From positions 165,597-229,596 of the forward strand of contig NZ_JBBMFJ010000001.1 in NCBI RefSeq assembly GCF_040096075.1: a stretch of 64,000 bases of DNA, read 5' to 3'. The notes under the pieces were generated by a model that was not told the origin of the DNA, made no database searches, and worked only from the letters and a program-made list of their open reading frames with translations. Position 1 is the stretch's first letter, and every line of letters starts with the position of its first letter. Positions 7,489-16,253 of this stretch are shown piece by piece. The position numbers and the translations under genes were made by a program. Origin of the DNA: Brotaphodocola faecis. GTDB lineage: Bacteria; Bacillota; Clostridia; Lachnospirales; Lachnospiraceae.

Positions 7489-9068
7489 TACGCCTTATGC
7501 CCTCCGATCTGGTCATTCCGTTCCTTCGCCGTTGCCCCTTCGCAGAGATTCATGCCTTTCAGAATGGCATTTTTTCCAAACTTCTTCTTAATATCCAGCA
7601 TAGCATGCTGCAGACGTTTTTCCCGCTCCAGTTCCTGTTTTTCCTGTTTCCGCTGCTTTTCCAGTGCCGCGTAATCCATGAACAAGTCAAGCTGTTCCAC
7701 CACCGGTTCCCGGCTTACGGAATGTTCCGGCACCACATGGTTTGCGACCAGATACATGCGGCGGATCAGCAGTTTTTCATTCACAATGCGGTCATAAAGA
7801 TTTATCACAGCCTCGGTAATCTGCCGGGTGGAGGAAGTCAGATGTCCCAGATTCTCCGTTCCATGGGCATGTTTTGGAATCTTTCTTCCATAGCGGTCTT
7901 TTGCCACTTCGCCTTTGTAACCGCCACTGCGCTTTGGATTGGTCAGATTTTCAATATCATACCCAACAGTCAGCACCATCTGGTCGGTCACCAGCCCCTG
8001 ATCCACCAGCTGCAGCGTCAGCTGATCCGCCATCTCCTTTACCACCAGCCTGGCATCTGCTGCCGTGTAGGGACAATGCAGTACCTGTCCGGACCCGATG
8101 CTGTTGTTTTCCGGACGGTATGCCTTGATGTGTTCCATGCGGCAGGGTTCGTACCCCCAGGCATGATCAATCAGAAGCTCGGCATTGATTCCAAACAGCC
8201 GGTATAACAGTTCTTCATTATGATAAGCCCCCGGCTTTCCAATAGAACAGCGCGCCACATCTCCCATCGTGTACATACCGTTTTCCGCAAGCTTCGCCGC
8301 ATAGCCGCGCCCCACTCTCCAGAAATCCGTGATGGGCTGATGGGTCCAGAGTTTACGCCGATAGCTGATCTCATCCAGCATGGCAATCCGGGTCCCATCC
8401 TCGTCTGCCGGGATGTGCTTTGCCTCAATATCCATGGCAATCTTCGCCAGGTACAGATTGGTTCCGATCCCGGCCGTGGCCGTAAGTCCTGTAACCGCAA
8501 AGATCTCCTTCATAATCTTTTTTGCGTACTCCCGCGCTGTGCATCCGGCAGCGGGCAGATAGTTGGTCAGGTCCATAAACACCTCGTCAATGGAGTAGAC
8601 ATGAATGTCCTCCGGCGCCGCGTATTTCAGATAAATGTCATAAACCCTCGTACTCACTTCCATGTAGTGGGCCATGCGCGGCGACGCGATCAGATAGTCA
8701 ATCTGGTACTCCGGATGTGCCGCCAGCTCCGGTGCCTGAACCGATGATCCGGTAAAGCGCCCGCCCGGCGCTGACTTTTTGCGCATCACATTGGCGCGTC
8801 GCACCTGCTCAATCACTTCAAAGAGTCTGGCACGTCCGGAAATTCCATACGCTTTCAGAGACGGAGAAACCGCCAGACAGATGGTCTTCTCCGTCCGGGA
8901 CGGGTCTGCCACGACAAGATTCGTGGTCAGCGGATCCAGATCACGGTCTGCACATTCCACAGAGGCATAAAATGATTTCAAATCCATGCACAGATACGTG
9001 CGCGAAACCAAGCCTTCTTTTTCGCCAGATAACGTGGATTTTTTATTTTCAGTGACATCTGATCTCAT
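7488..9068 (-). CDS. Y-family DNA polymerase (UmuC/UvrX-like translesion polymerase)
   Basis: This 526-residue cytoplasmic enzyme should copy across DNA lesions. The catalytic motifs are present: YLCMDLKSFYASVEC near residues 25-39 and YSIDEVFMDLT near 165-175, supplying the acidic metal ligands. Finger, thumb and little-finger regions follow. The ATG at 9068 is chosen because GGAGG lies 7 nt upstream; the eight codons before it have none. At about 526 residues it is longer than DinB (about 350-420) and closer to the UvrX/UmuC group. It is coupled to the YolD gene by an overlapping stop/start. No clear LexA box was found in the short upstream gap. Confidence 0.9.
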   Translation of the reverse strand: MRSDVTENKKSTLSGEKEGLVSRTYLCMDLKSFYASVECADRDLDPLTTNLVVADPSRTEKTICLAVSPSLKAYGISGRARLFEVIEQVRRANVMRKKSAPGGRFTGSSVQAPELAAHPEYQIDYLIASPRMAHYMEVSTRVYDIYLKYAAPEDIHVYSIDEVFMDLTNYLPAAGCTAREYAKKIMKEIFAVTGLTATAGIGTNLYLAKIAMDIEAKHIPADEDGTRIAMLDEISYRRKLWTHQPITDFWRVGRGYAAKLAENGMYTMGDVARCSIGKPGAYHNEELLYRLFGINAELLIDHAWGYEPCRMEHIKAYRPENNSIGSGQVLHCPYTAADARLVVKEMADQLTLQLVDQGLVTDQMVLTVGYDIENLTNPKRSGGYKGEVAKDRYGRKIPKHAHGTENLGHLTSSTRQITEAVINLYDRIVNEKLLIRRMYLVANHVVPEHSVSREPVVEQLDLFMDYAALEKQRKQEKQELEREKRLQHAMLDIKKKFGKNAILKGMNLCEGATAKERNDQIGGHKA

Positions 9069-9115
9069 GCTTAAACCTCCATGACTGGTCACAGCCGCAA
9101 TTTACCTTTTCGGCT

Positions 9116-9340
9116 TCACGTGCTTTGCTCTGGTCCGCTTCCCTTCTCCACTGCCCCGATCGGGCAGATGTCATAGCAGATTCCGCATCCATCGCAGAAC
9201 CGCAGATCGATCCGGTAATGCCCCTGGCGCGGCACCAGCGCGTGAAGCGGGCATTTCTGGGCGCAGCGTCCGCAGCGGGTGCAGTTGTCAAGAATATAGT
9301 ATGCTGGCTTTTTCTCCTGGAAATCTGTTTCGTTCGTCAT
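9116..9340 (-). CDS. Ferredoxin with two [4Fe-4S] clusters
   Basis: This 74-residue protein has two cluster motifs, CTRCGRCAQKCP (residues about 19-30) and CDGCGICYDICP (about 48-59), typical of bacterial 2[4Fe-4S] ferredoxins. It should be a soluble electron carrier. It is 48 bp upstream of the polymerase gene and may share a transcript, but a functional link is not evident. Confidence 0.9.
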   Translation of the reverse strand: MTNETDFQEKKPAYYILDNCTRCGRCAQKCPLHALVPRQGHYRIDLRFCDGCGICYDICPIGAVEKGSGPEQST

Positions 9341-9504
9341 TTCGTTACTCCTTTTTGATTCTCAGTCTGATATTCAGTATACCATACGCTTATTTTTCTG
9401 TCCACAGGTATTGCGAACACCAGTTCTATTTTTTCCCCTTTGCTTTTCCTTTTTGTCTGTGCTATCGTCATTTCCGCTGCTTTCGAAAAGCATACAATTT
9501 CATA

Positions 9505-9587
9505 CAGAAAACAAAACGACAGAAAATATCGCCGCGCCCCATGTCTGATGGCTGCGGCAATATTTTCTGTCGTTTTGTTGTTTTCTG
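9505..9587. repeat. Long inverted repeat downstream of the sugar-acid operon
   Basis: Arms of about 30 nt, CAGAAAACAAAACGACAGAA... and its near-perfect complement, enclose about 20 nt. With a 3-nt bulge the pairing extends by another five bases outward (to about 9497). It lies between the kdgT end and the ferredoxin start. It may act as the operon terminator or be a MITE-like remnant; the T run expected of a classic terminator is weak. The rest of 9341-9612 shows nothing further. Confidence 0.7.
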
Positions 9588-9612
9588 AAATCTTTTATTC
9601 AGGGAGAATTTT

Positions 9613-10566
9613 TTATACTGCTGCTTCCTTCTGCCTGTTCGTTCGTCCATACAAAAAGGTTACCAGCATTGGACAAAGGATTGCTGTCACAATGATTGCT
9701 GCTGAAATCTGTGCCGTAGCAGTATCGCTGATCTGCGTACTGATCACCCCGGCTGCCGCAAGCGCTGCCGGAGTCGCCGCTGCATTTCCTGCCGTGGAAC
9801 TGACAGCAGCGCCAAGCGCCGGAACCTTCATCTTCAGAAGCTTGTATACCAAAAATCCTGTCATTCCGGTAATCAGAGTGCCACACACACCCAGCATAAT
9901 TCCAGGAATTCCTGCTTTTGCAAACGATGACAGTGTCAGATTTGCTCCAAGCGGGAATGCGAAAAACGGAATCAGCATCGTAGCTCCCGGTTCACAGAAT
10001 TTACGGATTTCCGGATCCAGGTTTCCAAGGATCACGCCTGCAAGGATCGGAACCACACATCCTGCCAGTGTATTGACGGGAACGGAATATCCTGCCGCGC
10101 CAAGTGCCAGCATAGTGAAGAATGGTCCGTCATTGAGCGCCAGGATTGATACGGCACCAACATCAGTTCCATCTCCATATTCGCCTGCCAGAGCCGCATA
10201 AATTCCTCCATTGGAATTAGAAAAACATGCGATGATCGCAATGGGTGCAATTCCAAAGATTCCGTTTTCACCAAAGATCATTCCCACCAGAAGACCGCAG
10301 ATCATACCGGATAATACCTTAGCTGCCGTCAATACAACTCCTTTATAAACAGTAACACCTGCTTCTTTAAAATTGATCGTTGTGCCATTGCAAAACAGAA
10401 ACGCTGCCAGCAGTGACATGGAACCGCCCTTCCAGAGAGAGTAGGTAAACGTTCCATCAAAATAGGCAAACACCTGTGGAAAAAATGTATTTACCAGGCA
10501 TCCAAGAAGGAGCGGAACGATCATCAGACCTCCTGGAATTTTCTTTACTGTTTCCATGATTTTCAT
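9613..10566 (-). CDS. kdgT: 2-keto-3-deoxygluconate permease (KdgT family)
   Basis: This 317-residue membrane protein has about ten hydrophobic segments and the KdgT pattern: KKIPGGLMIVPLLLGCLVNT at the N-terminus, then CNGTTINFKEAG, FGIAPIAIIACFSNSNGGIY and LNDGPFFTMLALG. The family imports 2-keto-3-deoxygluconate with protons. It is the last gene of the operon, 27 bp behind the DapA-family lyase, so a keto-deoxy acid substrate for that lyase is a reasonable inference. The true substrate may differ, because the operon also holds four-carbon-acid and sialic-acid-type genes. Confidence 0.88.
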   Translation of the reverse strand: MKIMETVKKIPGGLMIVPLLLGCLVNTFFPQVFAYFDGTFTYSLWKGGSMSLLAAFLFCNGTTINFKEAGVTVYKGVVLTAAKVLSGMICGLLVGMIFGENGIFGIAPIAIIACFSNSNGGIYAALAGEYGDGTDVGAVSILALNDGPFFTMLALGAAGYSVPVNTLAGCVVPILAGVILGNLDPEIRKFCEPGATMLIPFFAFPLGANLTLSSFAKAGIPGIMLGVCGTLITGMTGFLVYKLLKMKVPALGAAVSSTAGNAAATPAALAAAGVISTQISDTATAQISAAIIVTAILCPMLVTFLYGRTNRQKEAAV

Positions 10567-10593
10567 AACCAGATCTCCTCAGATTCGTTCCAA

Positions 10594-11490
10594 TCAATTC
10601 TTTTTGTACTCCGCATAATAGGTATTGATGGTATCCAGAATGGCTTTCTGTGCTTCCTCTCCAACCATGCCAAACGGCTTTCTGCACGGACCTACCGGGT
10701 ATCCGATCAAATTGGTCGCACATTTTACGATGGAGTTCGGGTTGCCATACTTGAAGCAGTCACGAATCGGTGCGATGGAGGACTGTGCTTCTTTTGCCCC
10801 CTCGATATCCCCTGCCAGGTATTTCTGGTAAATGCTTACCATGATCTCTGGAAGAATGTTTGCGATCGCGGTGATTCCACCCTTACCGCCAGCCATCAGG
10901 GTATACAGGATCAGGGCGTCATTCCCGGAAAGTACCGCAAAATCTTTTCCCTTTGTTGCGTCAATGTACTGCAGAATGTTATTGAAGTTTCCGCTGGAAT
11001 CCTTCACACCTGCAATGTTCTTGATATCCGCCAGTTTTCCTACGGTTGCCGGAGCCAGCGCAGCGCCGGTGCGGGCCGGAATGTTGTACATCACAATCGG
11101 GAGATTAACTGTCTCCGCAACTGCTTTGTAATGTGCATATAACTCGTCCTGGCTGATTGCTGCAAAATAGGGGGTGATTACGGATAACACATCCACTCCG
11201 ATCTCCTGTGCCTTTTTGGAAAGGGCAATGGTTTCTGCTGTGCTGACACAGCCAGTACCTGCGTATACCGGTACACGTCCCTTTGCTTCCTCCACAAAAA
11301 TTTCCATCACACGCACTTTTTCTTCAAAGCTCAAAATATAAAATTCTCCGTTCGTGCCAAGACAGAAAATGCCATCGCATCCTGCCTCAATCTCGCGGTT
11401 GATCTGATTTCTCATCTCTGCCTCATTGATGCTTCCATCCTCAAACATCGGGGTCTGCATTGCAGCAATAATACCTTTAATCTCTGTCAT
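10594..11490 (-). CDS. DapA-family aldolase/lyase (KDG aldolase, N-acetylneuraminate lyase or DHDPS-like)
   Basis: The protein has 298 residues, a typical (beta/alpha)8 class I aldolase of the DapA superfamily. The Schiff-base lysine is in AGVKDSSG near residue 163 and the partner tyrosine in MYNIPARTG near 135. GTNGEFYILS near 46-55 is the substrate-carboxylate loop (GTTGE in DHDPS). The start at 11490 follows GGAGG; an upstream in-frame TTG lacks a ribosome site. Sequence alone does not separate keto-deoxy-acid aldolase from sialic acid lyase. Neighbour KdgT favours a 2-keto-3-deoxy acid, while YhcH and the sialidase-like gene favour a sialic-acid-like compound. It would release pyruvate in either case. 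Confidence 0.85.
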   Translation of the reverse strand: MTEIKGIIAAMQTPMFEDGSINEAEMRNQINREIEAGCDGIFCLGTNGEFYILSFEEKVRVMEIFVEEAKGRVPVYAGTGCVSTAETIALSKKAQEIGVDVLSVITPYFAAISQDELYAHYKAVAETVNLPIVMYNIPARTGAALAPATVGKLADIKNIAGVKDSSGNFNNILQYIDATKGKDFAVLSGNDALILYTLMAGGKGGITAIANILPEIMVSIYQKYLAGDIEGAKEAQSSIAPIRDCFKYGNPNSIVKCATNLIGYPVGPCRKPFGMVGEEAQKAILDTINTYYAEYKKN

Positions 11491-11528
11491 TGTTCTTTCC
11501 TCCAAAAATAATTTTTTTACGCATAGTT

Positions 11529-11975
11529 CTATTCCGGAAGCCGCAGCTTCATCACGGCTTTTCTGTAATGATGCTGCTCGCCTGTGTGCGAAACTGCTTT
11601 ATGTCCATCCTGGGGAAATGCTGCAAAGAACATTCCCTTAGAAATCAGAATCGTATGATTCTTTACGCCATCCAGACGTTCCTGATCTTTTTCCTCATTG
11701 TAAGGAATGACTGGCACCAGCTTACTGCGGTCCTCCCAGGCAAGCTCCTCACATCCTTCCAGCATAATCTGAACATCCACATATTTGCGGTGCGCCTCAA
11801 AAGTTCCTTCGTCCATCGGTTTGGTATCGCCTTCCTGAATCATGAGAAATCCGCCTTCAAATTCATATCTTCCCACTTCCCGGGACGGGAGTTCTCTGAG
11901 GGTCTTTAACCCATTCTTCAGGCCCGGAAGAATGGATTCATAATATTCCATATTTTCAACGCGATCAATGATCAT
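11529..11975 (-). CDS. YhcH/YjgK/YiaL (NanQ-like) cupin family protein
   Basis: This 148-residue protein carries the family pattern FEAHRKYVDVQIMLEG near residues 61-76 and FFAAFPQDGHKAV near 116-128, whose His and Glu residues form a metal site. Members occur in sialic acid and sugar-acid operons; NanQ/YhcH acts as a sialic acid anomerase. Its place between the lyase and the sialidase-like gene fits a role in presenting the right anomer of a keto acid sugar to the lyase. It starts 13 bp after the sialidase-like gene ends. Confidence 0.88.
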   Translation of the reverse strand: MIIDRVENMEYYESILPGLKNGLKTLRELPSREVGRYEFEGGFLMIQEGDTKPMDEGTFEAHRKYVDVQIMLEGCEELAWEDRSKLVPVIPYNEEKDQERLDGVKNHTILISKGMFFAAFPQDGHKAVSHTGEQHHYRKAVMKLRLPE

Positions 11976-11988
11976 AATCTGCTCGCTC

Positions 11989-13149
11989 CTATCTGCTCTG
12001 AGCCGCAGTCGGATTGTATAATCCTACGGTTTCCCGCTTGCTTCCCATCACATCTTCCTCTGTAAAGCTTACATACTTGATTCCGATTCTGTTCTTATAG
12101 GCATAGGCAAGATGCAGTCTTCCATCTTTTCCCTGCATCAGATACGGATACTCATACTGCTTGTTATTGGTGGTATTTTCCTCACCGGAAAATCCCTCTC
12201 CGCGCTCCATCAGGCGCACCATCGGAAAGGTTTTGCCTCCATCCTCAGAAAGCGCAACCGCTACCGGACAGCGCAGTCCCGGCCATGCCACCTTGCCATA
12301 CTGCGGATTCGGCACATGGGTCGGATTGTAGGCAATTGCCAGTCTTCCGCTCTGAAGCTTTAAGGCACTGATGCTGGAGTTGTTGTTCGGAAGCACGGTC
12401 GGCTCCGGTTTGGTCCAGGTATCACCATTATCATCCGAATGGCTGATGTATACAAAATCGGCAAAGCGGCTTCTCATCAGCGCGATCAGTTTTCCAGGTT
12501 CCAGCTCTACTACATTCGCATGTACCGCGCCGTTGCTTTCCGGCATTTCCACTAGCTTCCAGCTTTTTCCCTGGTCGTCAGAAATACGGAACGCGGTCGG
12601 ATCACCTTCCAGGCCATTCACAGAATCGGTGCAGATCCAGTTTCCGAAGATCCATCTTCCATTGGAAAGCACCTGGATTGGCTGTCTGCAGAAGCTTCCT
12701 TCCTGCGGGAAAATCACATCTGCCTCTCCCCAGGTTTTTCCGCCATCAAACGATTTCTGGCGGCGGATAATAGAAGTAAACTGCATGTTATCTTTTCCTT
12801 CCATACGATCCAGCTGCGCAGTGTACATACACCATACCGCGCCATCCGGTCCCAGGAATAAGGACGGATTCTGCTCGCTTCGTTCGCTATCGTAAGATAC
12901 TGCCACCGGCTCCTCCCAGTGATCGGAGCCCTTTTCTTTTCTTGCGCATACAATGCTGATATCCTTGCTGCCCTCAAAGGAACCAGCAAACCATGCACAG
13001 AGCATATCTCCGTTTTCCAGTTCCAGAAGTGCCGGAGCATGAGCTGTCGCGTATTTTCCCGGAGGTACCATTGCCTCCAGAGTTCCCATATCATCATTTA
13101 CATAAACAGTTCCATCCGGAGTCAGTCCTCCAATGTGTCTGTATTCCAT
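11989..13149 (-). CDS. Cytoplasmic sialidase-like (BNR-repeat) protein
   Basis: The protein is about 386 residues. The start at 13149 has GGAGG 8 nt upstream. Asp-box/BNR repeats are visible as SFDGGKTW, SDDQGKSW, SDDNGDTW and SEDGGKTF, spaced as in a six-bladed beta-propeller of the sialidase superfamily. No signal peptide or membrane segment is present, so it should act inside the cell, unlike secreted GH33 sialidases. It is encoded between the TRAP permease and YhcH genes, so its substrate is probably an imported glycoside or lactone. Sialidase activity is not proven; a related propeller hydrolase is equally possible. Confidence 0.82.
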   Translation of the reverse strand: MEYRHIGGLTPDGTVYVNDDMGTLEAMVPPGKYATAHAPALLELENGDMLCAWFAGSFEGSKDISIVCARKEKGSDHWEEPVAVSYDSERSEQNPSLFLGPDGAVWCMYTAQLDRMEGKDNMQFTSIIRRQKSFDGGKTWGEADVIFPQEGSFCRQPIQVLSNGRWIFGNWICTDSVNGLEGDPTAFRISDDQGKSWKLVEMPESNGAVHANVVELEPGKLIALMRSRFADFVYISHSDDNGDTWTKPEPTVLPNNNSSISALKLQSGRLAIAYNPTHVPNPQYGKVAWPGLRCPVAVALSEDGGKTFPMVRLMERGEGFSGEENTTNNKQYEYPYLMQGKDGRLHLAYAYKNRIGIKYVSFTEEDVMGSKRETVGLYNPTAAQSR

Positions 13150-13166
13150 ACATAATCCTCCAAATT

Positions 13167-14450
13167 TTATCGGTATGCCCACACGCTTAACTGCGGAAAG
13201 AGCATATAAATCAAAATAATCAGTGTCATAACGCCCCAGAACGGAAGCACTTTCTTTGCGATTGTCATCGGATGTACCTTTGCGATTGGTGACATGATGT
13301 ACAGGGATACACCAAACGGCGGAGTCAGGGAACCGATTGCCACGATACCGGACATACCGGCTCCATATACCATCGGATCAATTCCAAACGATGCCGCGAT
13401 CGGCGCCACGATCGGAACAATGATCGCGATCGGGTTCATGAACATCATACCGATGGACATCACCACAACCGATGCAATAATGAATGCGGTCGGAGTAGAA
13501 AGAACGCTTGTGATTGCCGCCGCAATAATATCACCACCATGGAATACATCCAGAAGGCTGGAAAATGCTACCGCAAATGCAAGCATCATCGCAACAGAAG
13601 CTACGTTTTTTACAGAACCCTTAAATGCTTCCCATAATCCTTTCAGGTCCAGGGATTTGTAAATAAACAGAGATACGAAACATGCGTATACTACAGAAAT
13701 TGCTGCTGCCTCTACAACACTGAGCAGATTGGAAAAAATACCTCCAAGGATGATGACCGGTGAAAGAAGTCCCCAGATGGAGGTTCCTACTACCTTTACA
13801 AATCCTTCTGCCTTTAAACTCTCATAAGCTTTTCTGGATTTCTCCATATCTCCGGTGTCTTTTCTGCAGTGAATCAGCGTCAGTGCCAGCAGAACGACTG
13901 CACAGGTAAATCCAATGACTGCACCGACCTTGAACATCTGTCCCTCATCCGTACCGGCCATCGCGCAGTACTGTAAGATTGCGGAACTCGGCGGAATCAG
14001 CTGACCAAGAGAACCTGCTGCCGCGAGCATTGCGGCAAAGAACGCACGGTCGTAACCGTAATCAATCAGCATCGGAAGCACCATAGCGCCAACGGCTGCC
14101 ACAACGGCCATTCCGGATCCGGAGATCATTCCATAGAAAATTGCGGTGAGAACAGCAACCATGGGAATGCAGGAACGGCTTTTGCCTAAGAAATACTGAA
14201 AAAACGCGAAGATCTGTTCCGTCAGCTTCCCTTTTGACATGATATTTCCGGAAACTACAAACAGCGCAATCGCAACATAGGTGCTTTTTCCTGCTGCCTT
14301 ACAAAGCCACTCCACAATGCTCATCATATCGTACTGGGTAAAACCAGTCGCAATTGCCGGTATAATAAATGCCGCGCCATAAGATAAGGTCATGGAAAAT
14401 CCGAGTCCCAGCAGGACAATAAAAAATGATACGAAAATTAATGATAACAT
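13167..14450 (-). CDS. dctM: TRAP transporter large permease (DctM/SiaM type)
   Basis: This 427-residue protein has about 12 membrane segments and TRAP DctM signatures: MISGSGMAVVAAVGAMVLP near residues 109-127, PPSSAILQYCAMAG near 153, and the C-terminal GSLTPPFGVSLYIMSPIA. It imports organic acids together with Na+ using DctQ and an extracytoplasmic DctP protein. DctQ is directly upstream (16 bp), but no DctP gene is present in this operon or elsewhere in the window. The substrate is probably a sugar acid, judging from the catabolic genes around it. Confidence 0.92.
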   Translation of the reverse strand: MLSLIFVSFFIVLLGLGFSMTLSYGAAFIIPAIATGFTQYDMMSIVEWLCKAAGKSTYVAIALFVVSGNIMSKGKLTEQIFAFFQYFLGKSRSCIPMVAVLTAIFYGMISGSGMAVVAAVGAMVLPMLIDYGYDRAFFAAMLAAAGSLGQLIPPSSAILQYCAMAGTDEGQMFKVGAVIGFTCAVVLLALTLIHCRKDTGDMEKSRKAYESLKAEGFVKVVGTSIWGLLSPVIILGGIFSNLLSVVEAAAISVVYACFVSLFIYKSLDLKGLWEAFKGSVKNVASVAMMLAFAVAFSSLLDVFHGGDIIAAAITSVLSTPTAFIIASVVVMSIGMMFMNPIAIIVPIVAPIAASFGIDPMVYGAGMSGIVAIGSLTPPFGVSLYIMSPIAKVHPMTIAKKVLPFWGVMTLIILIYMLFPQLSVWAYR

Positions 14451-14466
14451 AATTGATCCCCCTGTA

Positions 14467-14952
14467 TTATTTTGCTCTGGAAGCCTTTACTTCCATGATT
14501 TTCTGAATGTCACGAATGATGTTTACGCCAAATCCCACGATGGGTGCCAGATACACGATCCAGAGCGGAAATCCGGTTTTTCCGGTGCCTCCCTCAGCAA
14601 TGGTTTTTCCGACAAATTGAAAACCTCCATAAATGATCATCAGGGACATTGCAATATCAAGGACATACTGTACATATTCCAGGACATTCCGCAATGCTTT
14701 CGGATACAGGTTTGTAAGCGCATCCACAATGATGTTCGCACTACGCTTGGTACAAAAACTTGCGCATAAAAACGCAACCCAGGTGTATGCAAAGTTTGCC
14801 AGTTCCTCCGGCAGACCTGCTGCTGACGGATACGCGAATTTAAAAATGGTGTTTACCGTCTCCATCAGAACCATAAGAATAATTCCGGCAGCGATTACAT
14901 TTTCTTCTGCCTCATCAAAAATACCCAGCCATTTGTTCTTTGCTGTCTCCAT
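14467..14952 (-). CDS. dctQ: TRAP transporter small permease (DctQ type)
   Basis: This 161-residue protein has four predicted membrane segments and the DctQ pattern ELANFAYTWVAFLCASFCTKRSANI..DAL near residues 49-80. It scaffolds the large permease, whose gene follows 16 bp later. It begins 9 bp after the DUF1537 kinase gene, within the operon. Confidence 0.9.
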   Translation of the reverse strand: METAKNKWLGIFDEAEENVIAAGIILMVLMETVNTIFKFAYPSAAGLPEELANFAYTWVAFLCASFCTKRSANIIVDALTNLYPKALRNVLEYVQYVLDIAMSLMIIYGGFQFVGKTIAEGGTGKTGFPLWIVYLAPIVGFGVNIIRDIQKIMEVKASRAK

Positions 14953-14961
14953 GTTTACCCC

Positions 14962-16248
14962 CTAATTCTTCTTTCTGTAAATGCTTGTCTCATCAAAAAC
15001 AGTGTCATACATCTGCTGAAAAATCGTTTCTTCCCCAAATCCACCAGATTTGGAGATTACCTGAATTCTTCTGCCATTCCAGCGCATGGCAGAGAGAACT
15101 GCCCCTTTTCCGATCTCGCAGATCGGCACCAGTTCCGTTACTCCGGTCAGACGCATAAATCCCATCAGGGTATCCCCTCCGGTCATGCACAGGGTTCCAT
15201 TCCAGCCCCGCCTGATCATACCGACTGCGATCCATCCCAGAGTATCCGCGATTCCGAACCGTACCTGACTGCTGGTCAGACGCATTCGCTCTGCATAGGC
15301 CAGTGCGCTTTCCTCATCTGCCTCATCTAACGTATCTACCAGATACCGGTCCGTTCCACAGAGCTTTTCGTAAAGCTGGTTAAGAAATGCTTCTCCTGCT
15401 TCGGATGTTCTGTATTCGGGATTCAGTTTCTGCTCATTTTTCAGGCGTTCAGACGGAAAGCCGTGCTCTCTTGCATAGGCCAGCTGCTTTACAGTAATTT
15501 CATTTACGCTTCCGCATAAAACCAGAAGTCCGTCTGAATCCTGCATATAATGCGGATTTCCTCGCTCAAAATCAATTAGTACTTCATATGCCGCAGCAAA
15601 TCCCGCGCAGCCGGCGCAGATCCGGTAATTGGTATGTTCTTTCAGTCTTCCGGCAATCCGGTACATATCATAATCCGTCTCCGCGTCAAACAGAAATACC
15701 GTCGGTTCTTCCTGTTCCCACTTTACATGCTCGTAAGAAAACAGCGGCACCTTCTCCACATGAATCTCATTCTGGAGATGAATCACATCTGCCACATCCG
15801 ATTTTAAAACCGGCTCAAACGGATCCTTTCCAAAAACACTTTCCTCTACCGGAACACCATCAATGTAATGTACGCCATCCTTCGTCGTCCGGTGGAGGGA
15901 TGGAAGCGCGGGAATGCAGTACGCCACGGTTTCTTCATAGGCATCCATGACTGCTTTTAACTCTGCGCCTACATTTCCGCGAAGCCCGGAATCGGTCTTT
16001 TTATATACATACCCGAATCCGGCTTTTCTGGCGTTTGACGCAAGATGGAAGACTCTCTGATACGCCTCTTCCGGGGAAAGGGGCCGTGTGTCGGTGTTGA
16101 CCACTAGCAGCCTGTATTCCTCCTTCAGATCCTGAAAATCATACTGGTAATCCGTGATGATCTTTGCGCGGACCCCCATCTTGGTAAACTGGATTCCAGT
16201 ATCCAGCGCACCGGTAAAATCGTCTGCAATGATCAGGAGTTTATCCAT
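14962..16248 (-). CDS. Four-carbon acid sugar kinase family protein (DUF1537; DtnK/OtnK-like)
   Basis: This 428-residue cytoplasmic kinase has the N-terminal motif LLIIADDFTGALDTGIQF (residues 4-21) and C-terminal GLLVLCGS and MTGGDTLMGFM segments, as in the DUF1537 family that phosphorylates D-threonate, D-erythronate and related C4 acids at the terminal hydroxyl. The next gene upstream is PdxA2-like, the enzyme that oxidises and decarboxylates such 4-phosphates to dihydroxyacetone phosphate. The pair therefore makes a plausible C4-acid branch. The exact stereochemistry of the substrate is not readable. Confidence 0.9.
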   Translation of the reverse strand: MDKLLIIADDFTGALDTGIQFTKMGVRAKIITDYQYDFQDLKEEYRLLVVNTDTRPLSPEEAYQRVFHLASNARKAGFGYVYKKTDSGLRGNVGAELKAVMDAYEETVAYCIPALPSLHRTTKDGVHYIDGVPVEESVFGKDPFEPVLKSDVADVIHLQNEIHVEKVPLFSYEHVKWEQEEPTVFLFDAETDYDMYRIAGRLKEHTNYRICAGCAGFAAAYEVLIDFERGNPHYMQDSDGLLVLCGSVNEITVKQLAYAREHGFPSERLKNEQKLNPEYRTSEAGEAFLNQLYEKLCGTDRYLVDTLDEADEESALAYAERMRLTSSQVRFGIADTLGWIAVGMIRRGWNGTLCMTGGDTLMGFMRLTGVTELVPICEIGKGAVLSAMRWNGRRIQVISKSGGFGEETIFQQMYDTVFDETSIYRKKN

Positions 16249-16253
16249 ATGGA

